Below are positions 33,724 through 43,773 of a stretch of 64,000 nt of DNA, piece by piece. Source of the stretch: Corynebacterium minutissimum (GTDB lineage: Bacteria; Actinomycetota; Actinomycetes; Mycobacteriales; Mycobacteriaceae); the NCBI RefSeq assembly GCF_000805675.1, contig NZ_JSEF01000012.1:62001-126000 (forward strand), read 5' to 3'. Position 1 is the first letter of the stretch; the number at the start of each line of letters is the position of its first letter. The position numbers and the translations under genes are program-made. A model generated the notes under the pieces. It was not told the origin of the DNA, made no database searches, and saw only the letters and a program-made list of their open reading frames with translations.

Positions 33724-34722
33724 ATGGTTAATGTGGCTGTGATGGGAGCTGGATCGTGGGGAACCACGCTGGCCAAAGTCTTTGCGGACGCCGGGAACGA
33801 GGTCCGTCTGTGGGCACGCCGTGAGGAGCTGGCCGCAGCTATTAATACCCGCCACGAGAATCCTGACTACTTGCCGGACCTGCCACTGCCCGAGAGCATC
33901 GAGGCAACGACGGATCCCGCACAGGCATTGAGCGGTGCGTCCATTGTGATTTTCGGCGTGCCTTCCCAGACCTTGCGCAGCAACCTGACAACGTGGGCGC
34001 CCTTGTTGCCTAAAGACGCCACGCTGGTTTCTATTTCCAAGGGCGTGGAGAAGGAAACACTGAACCTGATGAGTGAGGTCATCGCCGACGCCGCAGGCGT
34101 AGAAGAAGACCGTATCGCCGTACTCTCTGGGCCGAACCTGGCCAAAGAGGTGGCCCAGGAGCAACCAGCCGCTACCGTTATTGCCTGTACCGACGAGAAC
34201 CGTGCACAGGAAGTCCAGCACGCGGCCGCAGCGCCGTACTTCCGCCCTTATACGAACACCGATGTCATCGGTGCAGAAATCGGCGGTGCCTGCAAGAACG
34301 TCATCGCCCTCGCCTGCGGTATGGCCTCCGGCAAAGGATTGGGCAATAACACCATGGCCACCATCATCACCCGCGGCTTGGCAGAGATAACGCGCCTTGG
34401 CGTGGAGCTGGGAGCAGATCCATTTACGTTCTCCGGTCTGGCTGGCATGGGTGACCTTGTGGCCACGTGTAGCTCAACACTTTCGCGTAACCGCACCTTC
34501 GGCTACCGCCTGGGCCAAGGCGGGACATTGGAGGAAGCCAAGGCTGCCACTAACGGTCAGGTAGCGGAAGGCGTGATTTCCTCTGACTCGATTTTCCGCC
34601 TTGCACAGCGCGCGGGTGTCGAGATGCCGATTACCCAGGCCGTCTATGGCGTGTGCCATCGAGGGGTCAGTGTGGACGACATGATCGTGGCTCTGATGGG
34701 TCGCACCAAGAAGGCGGAGTAA
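33724..34722 (+). CDS. gpsA: Glycerol-3-phosphate dehydrogenase [NAD(P)+]
   Basis: Makes sn-glycerol-3-phosphate from dihydroxyacetone phosphate for phospholipids. 332 residues: the Rossmann start [19 protein letters not shown], the substrate segment [17 protein letters not shown], catalytic Lys in [17 protein letters not shown], and [16 protein letters not shown] with the [11 protein letters not shown] loop. ATG 33724 gives the usual N-terminus [11 protein letters not shown]; a longer frame to 33682 adds 14 unrelated residues. It lies 21 bp before ddl. Confidence 0.96.
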   Translation: MVNVAVMGAGSWGTTLAKVFADAGNEVRLWARREELAAAINTRHENPDYLPDLPLPESIEATTDPAQALSGASIVIFGVPSQTLRSNLTTWAPLLPKDATLVSISKGVEKETLNLMSEVIADAAGVEEDRIAVLSGPNLAKEVAQEQPAATVIACTDENRAQEVQHAAAAPYFRPYTNTDVIGAEIGGACKNVIALACGMASGKGLGNNTMATIITRGLAEITRLGVELGADPFTFSGLAGMGDLVATCSSTLSRNRTFGYRLGQGGTLEEAKAATNGQVAEGVISSDSIFRLAQRAGVEMPITQAVYGVCHRGVSVDDMIVALMGRTKKAE

Positions 34723-34743
34723 AGCCGAGTAAAGTTGCCGGGT

Positions 34744-35814
34744 ATGACTGAAGCGAAACCTGTGCGCGTGGCCGTTGTCTACGGTGGGCGCAGCTCCGAG
34801 CACTCGGTGTCCTGCATTTCTGCCGGTGCCATCATGGAGCACCTCGATCCGGCGAAGTATGACGTTGTGCCCATCGGTATTACCCGTGATGGCACGTGGA
34901 CCCAGGGCACCCGTGAGGGGCTTGAGATTGTTCATGGCCGCATGCCGGAAGTTGAGCTCCACGATGAGCTTGCGCTCTCTCTTAACCCGGCCACCCGTGG
35001 ACGCATCCACAACGTCACCCGCCACGAGCATTACACCGAGGTTGATGTCATCGTGCCGGTCCTTCACGGGCCTTTCGGCGAGGACGGCACGGTGCAGGGC
35101 CTCTTCGAGCTTTCGGGCATCCCCTACGTGGGTGCCGGAGTGTTGGCTTCTGCTGTGGGGATGGACAAGGAATTCACCAAGAAGCTTCTCGTGGCTGAGG
35201 GCTTGCCCGTGGCACCGCAGGTGGTGCTTACTGGAGAAACGGCGCTGGACGACGTCCAGAAAGACCGCCTTGGCCTTCCCGTTTTTGTGAAGCCGGCACG
35301 TGGTGGTTCCTCCATCGGGGTCTCCAAGGTCTCGGCCTGGGAGGACTTTGAGGCGGCCGTGAAGCTGGCCTACGAATCCGACGATAAGGTGCTCGTGGAG
35401 CCTGAAATCTGCGGCGCCGAAGTCGAAGTCGGCGTACTTGAGCACCCGGACGGAACCCTTCAAGCGTCTGTCCCGGCCAAGCTACTGGGGACCACCGAGT
35501 CCGAGGAAGGCTTCTATGGCTTCGATGCGAAGTACCTTGATGAAGGAGTCTCCGCTGAAATTCCCGCACCGCTGAGCGAGGAACTCACCACCGAAATCCG
35601 CGAGCGCGCTATCGAAGCCTTCCGCGCACTAGGTGCGGCAGGTTTGTCCCGCGTAGATTTCTTCATCACCGAAGACACCTACTACATCAACGAGGTCAAT
35701 ACCTTCCCGGGCTTTACCCCGATTTCGATGTACCCGCAGGTCTTTGCCGCCGATGGCGTGAGTTATGCGGAGCTTCTCGATACGCTTGTTCAGACCGCGC
35801 TGGCGCGCGGTTGA
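34744..35814 (+). CDS. ddl: D-alanine--D-alanine ligase
   Basis: ATP-dependent formation of D-Ala-D-Ala for peptidoglycan. 356 residues with ATP-grasp fold: N-terminal VAVVYGGRSSEHSVSCISA, VLHGPFGEDGTVQGLFEL, the glycine loop PARGGSSIGVSKV, and the Mg-site FFITEDTYYINEVNTFPGFTP (Glu/Asn ligands). ATG 34744 is preferred; an upstream TTG (34735) adds three residues. It is probably one operon with gpsA and converges with the DUF3515 gene 8 bp away. Confidence 0.96.
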   Translation: MTEAKPVRVAVVYGGRSSEHSVSCISAGAIMEHLDPAKYDVVPIGITRDGTWTQGTREGLEIVHGRMPEVELHDELALSLNPATRGRIHNVTRHEHYTEVDVIVPVLHGPFGEDGTVQGLFELSGIPYVGAGVLASAVGMDKEFTKKLLVAEGLPVAPQVVLTGETALDDVQKDRLGLPVFVKPARGGSSIGVSKVSAWEDFEAAVKLAYESDDKVLVEPEICGAEVEVGVLEHPDGTLQASVPAKLLGTTESEEGFYGFDAKYLDEGVSAEIPAPLSEELTTEIRERAIEAFRALGAAGLSRVDFFITEDTYYINEVNTFPGFTPISMYPQVFAADGVSYAELLDTLVQTALARG

Positions 35815-35821
35815 TACAGCG

Positions 35822-36727
35822 TTATGACTGTTCCGGGGTGGCCTCGGCAAGGGCGTCGCTAAGCCGCACCAGTGCCGAGTTCGCCGCATCCTGCGGAGCT
35901 GAAAGTGCGAGGTCTTCAGCGCGTCCCAAGGCGAACCAGGTGCCGGCCGTCGTGCCCTCGCCCAAGGTTGTGTCCTCAAACCACGGCACTTCGTTGACTT
36001 GCTGCAGCTGCGCACCGGCAGCGTAATTCTCTGGGGCGGCTACACCACAGCGCACGACGATCTCCTCGCGGCCCGGTGCGCTAAAGACCCACGTGTTGTC
36101 ATCGCCTACGTCCTCGCGGCGTGTATAGCCCTCCGCGAGGGATTCTGGCAGTGCCGCCTCAAGGTCCGGGCACATGGAATCCGGACCGGACGCAAGCTTC
36201 GACAGCGGGGCAGGGTTTGGCTGTAGGGATTTTTGGGGGAGGGACGAGAGGGCGTCGCCAAGCCCTTGCGGTGCCTTGTCACCTGTGGTCGTCACTGCGA
36301 TAGCGGGGCTGCGCTTAGTGGTGTACCAGGTGGTGAGATGAGAACCTGGGGTGGCGTCGACGACCTGGAGCCAGGCCTCACCATCGACGTCAGTGGTTTG
36401 TGAATACTCCGTGTATTGCTGGGGCAAATCCACGCCGCACCGAAGAGTAACGCGCTCCTCAGAGGAGCTCGACCACGCGGCAGCGCCAGCAGGTGCGGGC
36501 TCAGCGAGTTCGGCGCGAGGGTGGCCTAAGAGCTCGTCAGGAAGCGTTTCCACCAGCTGCGCGCATTCGGGGGAGTCCGCTGCCTCAAAGGGGGTAGGAG
36601 GCAAGGCTACCGGTTGCTGCGCGGCGTTGGTGAAGACGAACTTGGCGCCCAACAACACCGCAAACACCATGCTGATGGCTAGCCCGAGTGAGACGTAGAT
36701 GGCGGTGCGGTTAAATTGGGTATCCAT
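35822..36727 (-). CDS. DUF3515 membrane-anchored protein
   Basis: 301 residues starting at ATG 36727 (MDTQFNRTAIYVSL). One N-terminal transmembrane helix (about 8-30) anchors an extracytoplasmic part. The latter contains two similar ~110-residue halves. Each opens with a Cys and an L-P-x-x-L motif (ECAQLVETLPDELL and MCPDLEAALPESLA) and has a V-x-L/V-R-C-G-V segment (RVTLRCGVDLP and EIVVRCGVAAP), suggesting an internal duplication with one disulfide each. The family is actinobacterial, found beside ddl and thiL also in mycobacteria (Rv2980). No enzymatic residues are evident and its function is unknown. Confidence 0.85.
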   Translation of the reverse strand: MDTQFNRTAIYVSLGLAISMVFAVLLGAKFVFTNAAQQPVALPPTPFEAADSPECAQLVETLPDELLGHPRAELAEPAPAGAAAWSSSSEERVTLRCGVDLPQQYTEYSQTTDVDGEAWLQVVDATPGSHLTTWYTTKRSPAIAVTTTGDKAPQGLGDALSSLPQKSLQPNPAPLSKLASGPDSMCPDLEAALPESLAEGYTRREDVGDDNTWVFSAPGREEIVVRCGVAAPENYAAGAQLQQVNEVPWFEDTTLGEGTTAGTWFALGRAEDLALSAPQDAANSALVRLSDALAEATPEQS

Positions 36728-36773
36728 AGGGGCATATCCTAACCCCCGAAGCCGGAAAAGAGAGAAGGAGACG

Positions 36774-37733
36774 ATGGGTTTGTCGCACACGCTCGAGCAA
36801 GCCGGGGAAAGGCACGTCATTCATGAGATCGTCGCCGCTGCGCCCAGCGCTCTCAACGGCGACGATGCCGCGGTGCTGTATCCAGCAGCACCGAATTCCC
36901 GCACTGTGGCGTCGACGGACATGATGGTGGAAGGCCGCCATTTCCGCCGAGACTGGTCGACGGCTGCAGAGGTCGGGCAGAAGGCGATTGTGCGCAATTT
37001 TGCGGATATTGAGGCGATGGGTGCGCGCCCGACCGCGGCTCTCCTCGCCATTGCGGCTCCTGGGGACACACCGGTGAATTTTGTGCGCGGCATTGCGCAG
37101 GGAATCGCCGAGCGCTGTGCGATGTACAACGCTGAGCTCGTCGGAGGCGACCTCACCCGCAGCGATAACTTCGTGCTCAACGTCACGGCGCTTGGTTCGC
37201 TCGGTGGAAGTGGTGCACCGTTGACCTTGGATAAGGCGCGCGCGGGGCAAACCCTCGTGGCGCACGGCAAGATTGGATACTCCGCAGCCGGGCTGGCCTT
37301 GCTCGAGCGATTCGGACGGGCACTACCGCAGGAGTTGGAGGATTTGTGGCCGCTTGTCGACGCTCACTGTTCCCCCACCCTCACCCCTGGTCGAGGGGTC
37401 ATTGCGCGCGCTACTGGTTCGACCGCAATGACGGATAACTCCGATGGGCTGGTGCGTGATGTAGGACTGATGGCGCAGCGCTCGTCGGTGCACATCGACT
37501 TGGACCCGGCAGCTATTGCGCCTGACCCTCTTCTGGCTGCCGCTGGTGCGGTGCTGGAGGTGGATCCATGGGAATGGGTCCTCGCTGGCGGTGAGGACCA
37601 CACGTTGCTGGCCACGACGTTCAAGGAAGCTCCCTCTGGCTTCCGCGCAGTAGGTTCGGTCCTGCGCGGAACGGGCGTGACAGTAGGTGGCGAAGCACCG
37701 CGCTTCACCGGCGGTTGGGAGAGTTTTGCATGA
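36774..37733 (+). CDS. thiL: Thiamine-monophosphate kinase
   Basis: Phosphorylates thiamine monophosphate to thiamine pyrophosphate. 319 residues of the PurM/AIRS fold: GDDAAVL near the N-terminus, [11 protein letters not shown], the [18 protein letters not shown] segment that binds Mg-[11 protein letters not shown], and [16 protein letters not shown] 36774 follows GAAGGAG. The stop TGA overlaps the ung start (ATGA), so the two are translated in tandem. Divergent from the DUF3515 gene. Confidence 0.94.
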   Translation: MGLSHTLEQAGERHVIHEIVAAAPSALNGDDAAVLYPAAPNSRTVASTDMMVEGRHFRRDWSTAAEVGQKAIVRNFADIEAMGARPTAALLAIAAPGDTPVNFVRGIAQGIAERCAMYNAELVGGDLTRSDNFVLNVTALGSLGGSGAPLTLDKARAGQTLVAHGKIGYSAAGLALLERFGRALPQELEDLWPLVDAHCSPTLTPGRGVIARATGSTAMTDNSDGLVRDVGLMAQRSSVHIDLDPAAIAPDPLLAAAGAVLEVDPWEWVLAGGEDHTLLATTFKEAPSGFRAVGSVLRGTGVTVGGEAPRFTGGWESFA

Positions 37734-38371
37734 TTGATACCTCGCGCATCCACTATTCCTGGTTGCCGCACATTCGTGCGGCGCTTGAGGAGAACCTTCC
37801 GCGCATTGAACAGCGCATTGGACAGAGTTATCTGCCGCCAGCTGAAGATGTTTTCGCCGCATTGTCGCTGCCAGTTGATGAGGTCCGCGTACTCATCGTG
37901 GGCCAAGACCCGTATCCCACCCCAGGGCATGCGATGGGCCTGTCTTTCTCCACACGGCCAGGTGTGGCCGCACCCCGGTCACTGAAGAATATTTACGCTG
38001 AGCTCCACGACGACCTGGGTATTCAAGGCCGTGCGGACGGGGACCTGCGCGCCTGGTTCAACCAGGGCGTGCTCATGCTCAACCGCGTTCTAACCGTGGC
38101 ACCCGGTCAAGCGGGCTCGCACCGACGCATTGGATGGGAGCCGATTACGGAAGCCGCAATTCGGGCGCTGGCGGGCCGTGACATCGTCGCCATACTGTGG
38201 GGACGTGATGCCCAGAGCTGCCAAGCTTTTCTTCCCGGTACTGAGTGCATAACCTCACCGCATCCTTCACCGTTGTCAGCGCGGCGCGGATTCTTTGGCT
38301 CGAAGCCTTTCTCCCGTGCCAATGCAGCCCTTGAGGCCCGCGGCGTCACGCCCGTGGACTGGCGCTTGTAA
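37730..38371 (+). CDS. ung: Uracil-DNA glycosylase
   Basis: Removes uracil from DNA. 213 residues of family 1: motif [18 protein letters not shown] with the catalytic Asp and the Pro variant after DPY seen in actinobacteria; motif [10 protein letters not shown]; motif [19 protein letters not shown] with the catalytic His. Start ATG 37730 overlaps the thiL stop. The 10-bp gap to the next gene suggests a thiL-ung-fakA-like-recG operon. Confidence 0.96.
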   Translation: MIDTSRIHYSWLPHIRAALEENLPRIEQRIGQSYLPPAEDVFAALSLPVDEVRVLIVGQDPYPTPGHAMGLSFSTRPGVAAPRSLKNIYAELHDDLGIQGRADGDLRAWFNQGVLMLNRVLTVAPGQAGSHRRIGWEPITEAAIRALAGRDIVAILWGRDAQSCQAFLPGTECITSPHPSPLSARRGFFGSKPFSRANAALEARGVTPVDWRL

Positions 38372-38381
38372 ACTAGCCCAC

Positions 38382-39773
38382 ATGTCGTATCCCGCCGAGT
38401 TGGACGCGCGTGGCCTGCATGCCTGGGCTGCGCGCACCGTGGAGGAACTTACACGCCGCCGCGCTGAGATTAATGCGCTTAACGTGTTTCCCGTCCCCGA
38501 TTCCGATACCGGATCCAATATGGCGCACACCATGGAAGCCGCCCTGGCGGAGGCGGACAAAGGTGAGATGGACGTAGCCGAAGCGCTGGCGCTGGGATCC
38601 GTGCGGGGAGCCCGCGGTAACTCAGGCATGGTGCTCTCGCAGGTTTTGCGCGGTGTAGCTGAGGTGACGATGCAATCGCGCGTAGATGGTTCGGTGTTGG
38701 CCGCCGCGCTTGCGCACGCCGTCGAACTCGTCGACCGTGCCCTCGCGGCTCCCGTGGAAGGCACCATCATCACTGTGTTGCGTGCTGCCAGTGATGCTGC
38801 ACGGGCTGAGTCTGAAAGGCCCGGTGCGCAGCTGCACAGCATTCTCGTCGCTGCACTCGATGCTGCCCGCCGCGCACTTGCTGAGACCCCATCGCAGCTG
38901 CCTGCTCTGCGGGAGGCGGGCGTCGTGGACGCCGGTGGTGCGGGGCTGGTAATCCTGCTGGAGTGCTTGCTGGCTCAGGTCACCGGCGAGGAACCCGAGG
39001 TGCAACCACTCAAGGCCAATGAGCTCAAGCGCAGCACACACGTAGAGGCCGAGACATCTGGGTCCGAGATTGAAGCCATTTTCTTCTATGAAGGCGACCT
39101 GGATGTGCTCCAGGAAGAATTGAGCTCCATGGGCAATAGCCTTGTCATTGCGCGCGCAACCGATGAAACAGCGAGTGTGCACATCCACAGCGCCGAGGTG
39201 GGAGCGGTGATCGAAAAGGCCTACGCGCTGGGCAAGGTCGGTGACTTGCGGCTGGAAGCGCTACCAGCAGCAGAAAAGGTGGCGAAGACTACCGCAGGGG
39301 AGTCAGCGCGCCGAATCTTCGCTGCCGTACCGGACGGTGCGGTCAAGGAGTTGTTTGAGAAGGTTGGGGTACAGGTAGTCGAGCCCGGTGCCACGGTGGG
39401 AGCAGCCGTTGCCGGTGATTTTTACTTGCCCAATGGGTACGGAGGCGATGCGGGGGAGGCCATTGTTATTCCTACCGACTCTCTTGTGGATGGCCTAGCT
39501 GCCATGTCAGTCTATGAACCACACAACCCGGATACTGCTGAGGTCGTTGCAGCCATGGGTGATGCAGCACGGTCCATGCGCGTGGGGCATCCAGCAGAAG
39601 AAACCGTGGACGCAGTCGAACAGGCCTCCCGGTCACTGTTAGCCGACGGCGGTGAACAAGTCACCGTGCTCACAGCACTCGACGTCTCCGAAGAGGGACT
39701 CGCGCACCGTTTGGGCGTGGATGTGGTCGTCGTACGTGTGCCGGGCATGCGCACTGAGATTGGGGTGGAATAG
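38382..39773 (+). CDS. DAK2/DhaL-domain protein (FakA/YloV-like kinase subunit)
   Basis: 463 residues. The N-terminal DhaL nucleotide-binding domain has NALNVFPVPDSDTGSNMAHTM with the Asp triad that holds Mg-ATP, RGARGNSGMVLSQVLRG, and DAGGAGLVIL. The C-terminal ~250 residues match the FakA middle/C domain (HIHSAEVGAVIEKAYALG). FakA phosphorylates FakB-bound fatty acids; no fakB is in the window and actinobacterial members (beside recG, as in mycobacteria) have not been tied firmly to that reaction. ATG 38382 gives MSYPAELDARGL; an upstream in-frame extension overlaps ung. Confidence 0.88.
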   Translation: MSYPAELDARGLHAWAARTVEELTRRRAEINALNVFPVPDSDTGSNMAHTMEAALAEADKGEMDVAEALALGSVRGARGNSGMVLSQVLRGVAEVTMQSRVDGSVLAAALAHAVELVDRALAAPVEGTIITVLRAASDAARAESERPGAQLHSILVAALDAARRALAETPSQLPALREAGVVDAGGAGLVILLECLLAQVTGEEPEVQPLKANELKRSTHVEAETSGSEIEAIFFYEGDLDVLQEELSSMGNSLVIARATDETASVHIHSAEVGAVIEKAYALGKVGDLRLEALPAAEKVAKTTAGESARRIFAAVPDGAVKELFEKVGVQVVEPGATVGAAVAGDFYLPNGYGGDAGEAIVIPTDSLVDGLAAMSVYEPHNPDTAEVVAAMGDAARSMRVGHPAEETVDAVEQASRSLLADGGEQVTVLTALDVSEEGLAHRLGVDVVVVRVPGMRTEIGVE

Positions 39774-39776
39774 ACC

Positions 39777-41873
39777 GTGCTGGGGTGGCAGGATGACCGC
39801 AAACTCACTGAGGTGCTGGACAAGAAGGATGCATCAGCACTCAAGAAAGCCTTTGGCTACACCACGTGCGGTGAGCTGCTCAGTCACTATCCGCGCGACT
39901 ACATCCGCCACAACAAGGAGGTAGGCCTGGGTGGCGCTGAGGAAGGTGATCAAGTCACCATCACCGGAGTAATCCGCGATGTCCGCACTCGCCACACCTC
40001 CAAGACCGTGGTCTTCACCTTGTACATGGATAGCGGGATCCAGGCGGCGTTCTTCAACGCCTACTTTGTCCAGCGCATTCTCCGCAGCGGCATGCGCATT
40101 ATGCTCTCCGGCAAGCTGAAGTATTTCCGCGGTATACCAAGCCTGCAGCACCCAGATTTCCTCATTCTGGACCCCGGTAGCCTCCAGGATTCGATGTGGG
40201 ATAAGGCTGCCGGAAAAGGCAGCGGCTCGCTGAAGAAACTCGCGCAGTTTGGCTCACTCGAAACCTTCCTGAAGCGCGAGTGGATTCCGGTATATCCAGC
40301 CAGTGGGTCGGCAACCTCGTGGTATGTCATGGGCGCTATCCACAAAGTGCTGGAGCAAACTCCGCCGATCCCAGAGCCGTTGGATTACCGCATGATGGTG
40401 ACACTGGATCAGGCAGTGCGCGAGATTCACGAGCCGGGACCGACCGGGCCGGAACGAGCCATTCAGCGCCTCAAGTACAACGAGGCCCTGTCCATTGGTC
40501 TGGTGATGGCGCTGCGCCAACGCGATGTCAAAGCGCGTACTGCCACCCCGATGCCGGCCATTATTGACGGCTACCGTGATGAGCTGCTGTCAGAGCTTCC
40601 ATTCCAGCTGACGGATGGTCAACGCCGCGTAATAGGGGAGATCGATGCTGATCTTTCCGGCACCGTCCCGATGATGCGCCTGCTGCAAGGCGAGGTCGGA
40701 TCGGGCAAGACGCTCGTTGCCACGTGCGCGATGCTGCAGGCGGTGGATGCTGGTAAACAGGCAGCGCTGTTGGCCCCGACGGAGGTGCTGGCGGTGCAGC
40801 ATGGGACGTCGATAAGCGCCAGCGTTCCCGAAGGGGTAACCGTCACCGTGCTGACCGGGTCGATGAAGACTGCGGAGAAACGCCAGGCGCTGTTAGAAAT
40901 CGTGTCCGGCGAGGCAGATATCGTCATTGGCACTCATGCCATCATTCAAGACACCGTCGAGTTCTTTGACTTGGGCCTGGTTATCGTCGACGAACAGCAC
41001 CGATTCGGCGTTGAGCAGCGTGATAGCCTGCGCACCAAGACTAGGGAGGGCACCAGCCCCCATCTGCTGGTGATGACGGCTACGCCTATTCCGCGCACCA
41101 TTGCTATGACCGTCTTTGGTGACTTGGCCGTCTCCACACTCAAGGAGCTGCCCGGTGGACGCAAACCTATCCTGTCGGCGGTGGTTCCGGAGTGGAAACC
41201 CGATTGGGTTCGCCGTGCTATCGAACGCATCCGTGAAGAGGTAGAGAAGGGCCACCAGGCCTATATCGTGTGCCCACGCATCGAAGGTGATGGTGGGGTC
41301 GAACAGCTTTCCGTGCAGCTGCGCAACCTGCCGTTCCGTGGGCTGAGTGTAGAAATGCTCCACGGCAAGATGCCGGATAAGGACGAGGTCATGGCGAGCT
41401 TTGCGCGTGGCGACATCGATATCCTTGTGTCCACGACCGTCATCGAAGTCGGCGTTGACGTGCCCAATGCTACGGTCATGCTGATTCGGGAGTCAGAAAA
41501 ATTCGGTGTTTCCCAGCTTCACCAGCTGCGTGGCCGTGTGGGCCGCGGCGGCAATGCATCAGTCTGCCTGCTGCACACCACCGCTTTGCCAGACTCTAAG
41601 TCCTATCGACGTGTGGCGGCTATCGCAGATACACCTTCAGGATTTGACTTAGCCGAGCTCGACCTTAAGCAGCGCCATGAGGGAGACATCCTGGGCACGT
41701 TGCAATCAGGCACCAAGCGCACGCTTAAGTTGTTGGACTTGAGCAACGATCGTGAGATTGTCGAGCGCACCCACGCCGACGCCGCCGCGCTGGTCGAGCG
41801 CAACCCTGAACTAGCAGAAGAACTGACACACAACCTCACTGCCGACGAGCAAGACTTTCTGGAGAAGAACTAA
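39777..41873 (+). CDS. recG: ATP-dependent DNA helicase RecG
   Basis: Branch-migration helicase that remodels stalled forks. 698 residues: an N-terminal wedge/OB region with VTITGVIRDVRTRHTS, Walker A LLQGEVGSGKTLVA, motif II DEQHRFGVEQR, motif III MTATPIPRTIAMT, motif IV-VI with VCPRIE and HQLRGRVGRGG, and the C-terminal TRG-like segment. GTG 39777 is four bases after the upstream stop and gives a family-like N-terminus. Co-transcribed with the DAK2 gene. Confidence 0.95.
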   Translation: MLGWQDDRKLTEVLDKKDASALKKAFGYTTCGELLSHYPRDYIRHNKEVGLGGAEEGDQVTITGVIRDVRTRHTSKTVVFTLYMDSGIQAAFFNAYFVQRILRSGMRIMLSGKLKYFRGIPSLQHPDFLILDPGSLQDSMWDKAAGKGSGSLKKLAQFGSLETFLKREWIPVYPASGSATSWYVMGAIHKVLEQTPPIPEPLDYRMMVTLDQAVREIHEPGPTGPERAIQRLKYNEALSIGLVMALRQRDVKARTATPMPAIIDGYRDELLSELPFQLTDGQRRVIGEIDADLSGTVPMMRLLQGEVGSGKTLVATCAMLQAVDAGKQAALLAPTEVLAVQHGTSISASVPEGVTVTVLTGSMKTAEKRQALLEIVSGEADIVIGTHAIIQDTVEFFDLGLVIVDEQHRFGVEQRDSLRTKTREGTSPHLLVMTATPIPRTIAMTVFGDLAVSTLKELPGGRKPILSAVVPEWKPDWVRRAIERIREEVEKGHQAYIVCPRIEGDGGVEQLSVQLRNLPFRGLSVEMLHGKMPDKDEVMASFARGDIDILVSTTVIEVGVDVPNATVMLIRESEKFGVSQLHQLRGRVGRGGNASVCLLHTTALPDSKSYRRVAAIADTPSGFDLAELDLKQRHEGDILGTLQSGTKRTLKLLDLSNDREIVERTHADAAALVERNPELAEELTHNLTADEQDFLEKN

Positions 41874-41936
41874 ACCGAACCGAACTTTTGGGGGAGACGT
41901 CCCGCCACTGGGGTCAAGGGCGATAGGGTAGAGGCC

Positions 41937-42506
41937 ATGACGAGAATCATCGCTGGGGAAGCCCGCGGCCGCAGCATCAAGGTGCCCGAGTCGGGGACGA
42001 GGCCGACGTCCGACCGCGCCCGTGAGGGTCTTTTTTCTTCACTTGACGTGCGGTGGGGGTTCAACGATTCCCGCGTGCTTGACCTGTTTGCCGGTTCCGG
42101 TGCGCTGGGCCTGGAAGCTGCGAGTCGCGGTGCCGAAGAGGTGGTGCTGGTGGAACATAGTCCTGCCGCGGTCAAGGTGATTCGCCACAACATTGGCGTG
42201 GTCAAGCACCCCCGAGTCGAGGTACGGGAGATGAAAGCCTCGACCTACTTGGCCACCGCACCACGCGGCTACTTCGACATCGTTCTTGCGGATCCGCCCT
42301 ACGAGTTCGACGACGTTGATGGCTTGCTCGAAGCCATCGAACCTGTGCTGGATGATGATGCGTTTGTGGTGATTGAACGCCACGTCGATACACCCCAGAC
42401 GGAGTGGCCCGAAGGGTTTGAACCTACCGGGCAGAAGCTTAAGAAGCGTACGTTTGGTATCGCACGTTTTGACATGGCCATTTATCACCGTAGCGAGGAG
42501 ATCTAA
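41937..42506 (+). CDS. rsmD: 16S rRNA (guanine966-N2)-methyltransferase
   Basis: SAM-dependent methyltransferase of 189 residues. It starts with TRIIAGEARGRSIKVPESGTRPTSDRAREGLFS (in parts), has the SAM loop VLDLFAGSGALGLEAASRGA and the catalytic ADPPYEF (motif NPPY-type DPPY). It is five bases before coaD, the usual rsmD-coaD pair. Confidence 0.95.
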   Translation: MTRIIAGEARGRSIKVPESGTRPTSDRAREGLFSSLDVRWGFNDSRVLDLFAGSGALGLEAASRGAEEVVLVEHSPAAVKVIRHNIGVVKHPRVEVREMKASTYLATAPRGYFDIVLADPPYEFDDVDGLLEAIEPVLDDDAFVVIERHVDTPQTEWPEGFEPTGQKLKKRTFGIARFDMAIYHRSEEI

Positions 42507-42511
42507 GCACT

Positions 42512-42997
42512 ATGCCAACCCACGCAGTCTGCCCTGGATCCTTTGATCCCATCACGCTGGGACACGTTGATGTGTTCAAACGCGCGGCTGAACTTTTTGA
42601 CAAGGTCACCGTGCTCGTCACCGCGAACCCGGATAAACCCTCCGGCTTGTTCAGCGTGGAGGAACGCGTCGACTTCATCCGCCAAACCGTCTCGCCGGAG
42701 ATTGAGGTGGACTGGTGGGGTGGCCTGCTCGTGGATTACACCAGCGCGCATGGCGTCGATACCCTCGTTAAAGGTCTGCGCTCTTCATTGGACTATGAGT
42801 ACGAGCTGCCCATGGCGCAGATGAACCGCCGCTTGTCCGGAATTGATACCGTCTTCCTTCTCACGGACGAGAAATACGGCTACATCTCATCGTCGTTGTG
42901 CAAGCAGGTGGCGAAATACGGCGGCGATGTGACGGGCATGTTCCCTGAGCACGTGGCTAAGGCAGTGATGGAACGTTATCGGGACCAGCAGCAGTGA
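42512..42997 (+). CDS. coaD: Phosphopantetheine adenylyltransferase
   Basis: Penultimate step of coenzyme A synthesis. 161 residues with the nucleotidyltransferase start CPGSFDPITLGHVDVFKRA (T/HxGH motif as TLGH), GLRSSLDYEYELPMAQMNR, and ISSSLCKQVAKYGGDV near the C-terminus. Rest of the pathway gene coaBC is at 58436. Its stop overlaps the GTG of the next gene. Confidence 0.96.
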   Translation: MPTHAVCPGSFDPITLGHVDVFKRAAELFDKVTVLVTANPDKPSGLFSVEERVDFIRQTVSPEIEVDWWGGLLVDYTSAHGVDTLVKGLRSSLDYEYELPMAQMNRRLSGIDTVFLLTDEKYGYISSSLCKQVAKYGGDVTGMFPEHVAKAVMERYRDQQQ

Positions 42998-43749
42998 CCG
43001 CACTGGTCATTCCCCTCGCAATCCTTCTCATCGTGGCTGTGGGCTCGTGCCTACAGCGCGTGTCCGGCATGGGGTTGGGGCTTATCGGTGGCCCCATTTT
43101 GACCCTTATGTTGGGGCCGGTGGAAGGCATCATGGTTACCAATGTGCTGGCCTGCCTCAACGCGGTCCTTACGACTTATTCCATGCGCAAGGACGTGGAC
43201 TGGGGCAAATGGGTGCGCATCGCTCCATTCATGGTGTTGGGCTCTATCCCGGCGGCTCTGCTCATTGCTCGGATTGATACAGCCATGCTGCTCATCCTCG
43301 TTGGTGGTGCGCTCCTCACCGCACTGGGCGTAGTGTCTTTTGGCCGGCACTTTGTGCCCGAGTTGCATGGAACGGGTCCGGCGGTGTCCGCCGGTATTCT
43401 GGGTGGCTTTACCAATACCCTGGCTGGCGTGGCAGGCCCCGTTATCACCGTTTATGCCCAAGCAGCGCGCTGGCCGCAGGCAGTTTACGCAGCTACGCTT
43501 CAGCCCTGCTTTTTCGTCGGCGGGCTGTTCTCGGTACTCACGAAGTACTTTCTAGGTGCTGGCGGCTTTGAGGGCTTGCACTGGCTAGTATGGCCCTTCG
43601 GCATCATTGGAATGTTTATCGGAATCCAGGTGGGCACGAAGATTGCTGGGCGAGTGTCCCGTGAACACGCACGCAAGCTCTCCCTGACCGTAGCGAGCCT
43701 TGGCTCCCTGAGCGCGCTGATTCGTGGGCTCATGACGCTAGGAGCCTAG
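42994..43749 (+). CDS. TSUP-family (TauE/SafE) membrane transporter
   Basis: 251 residues with about seven to eight hydrophobic helices in two similar halves, typical of the sulfite/sulfonate exporter family: N-terminal half with VSGMGLGLIGGPILTLMLGP and the second with GGFTNTLAGVAGPVITVYAQ. The pattern of a glycine-rich re-entrant loop in each half is preserved. Start GTG 42994 overlaps the coaD stop (GTGA). The substrate cannot be read from sequence; sulfur oxyanions or organic acids are candidates. Confidence 0.88.
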   Translation: MTALVIPLAILLIVAVGSCLQRVSGMGLGLIGGPILTLMLGPVEGIMVTNVLACLNAVLTTYSMRKDVDWGKWVRIAPFMVLGSIPAALLIARIDTAMLLILVGGALLTALGVVSFGRHFVPELHGTGPAVSAGILGGFTNTLAGVAGPVITVYAQAARWPQAVYAATLQPCFFVGGLFSVLTKYFLGAGGFEGLHWLVWPFGIIGMFIGIQVGTKIAGRVSREHARKLSLTVASLGSLSALIRGLMTLGA

Positions 43750-43773
43750 GGAGGCTTCTGTAGGCTGGTCGCC

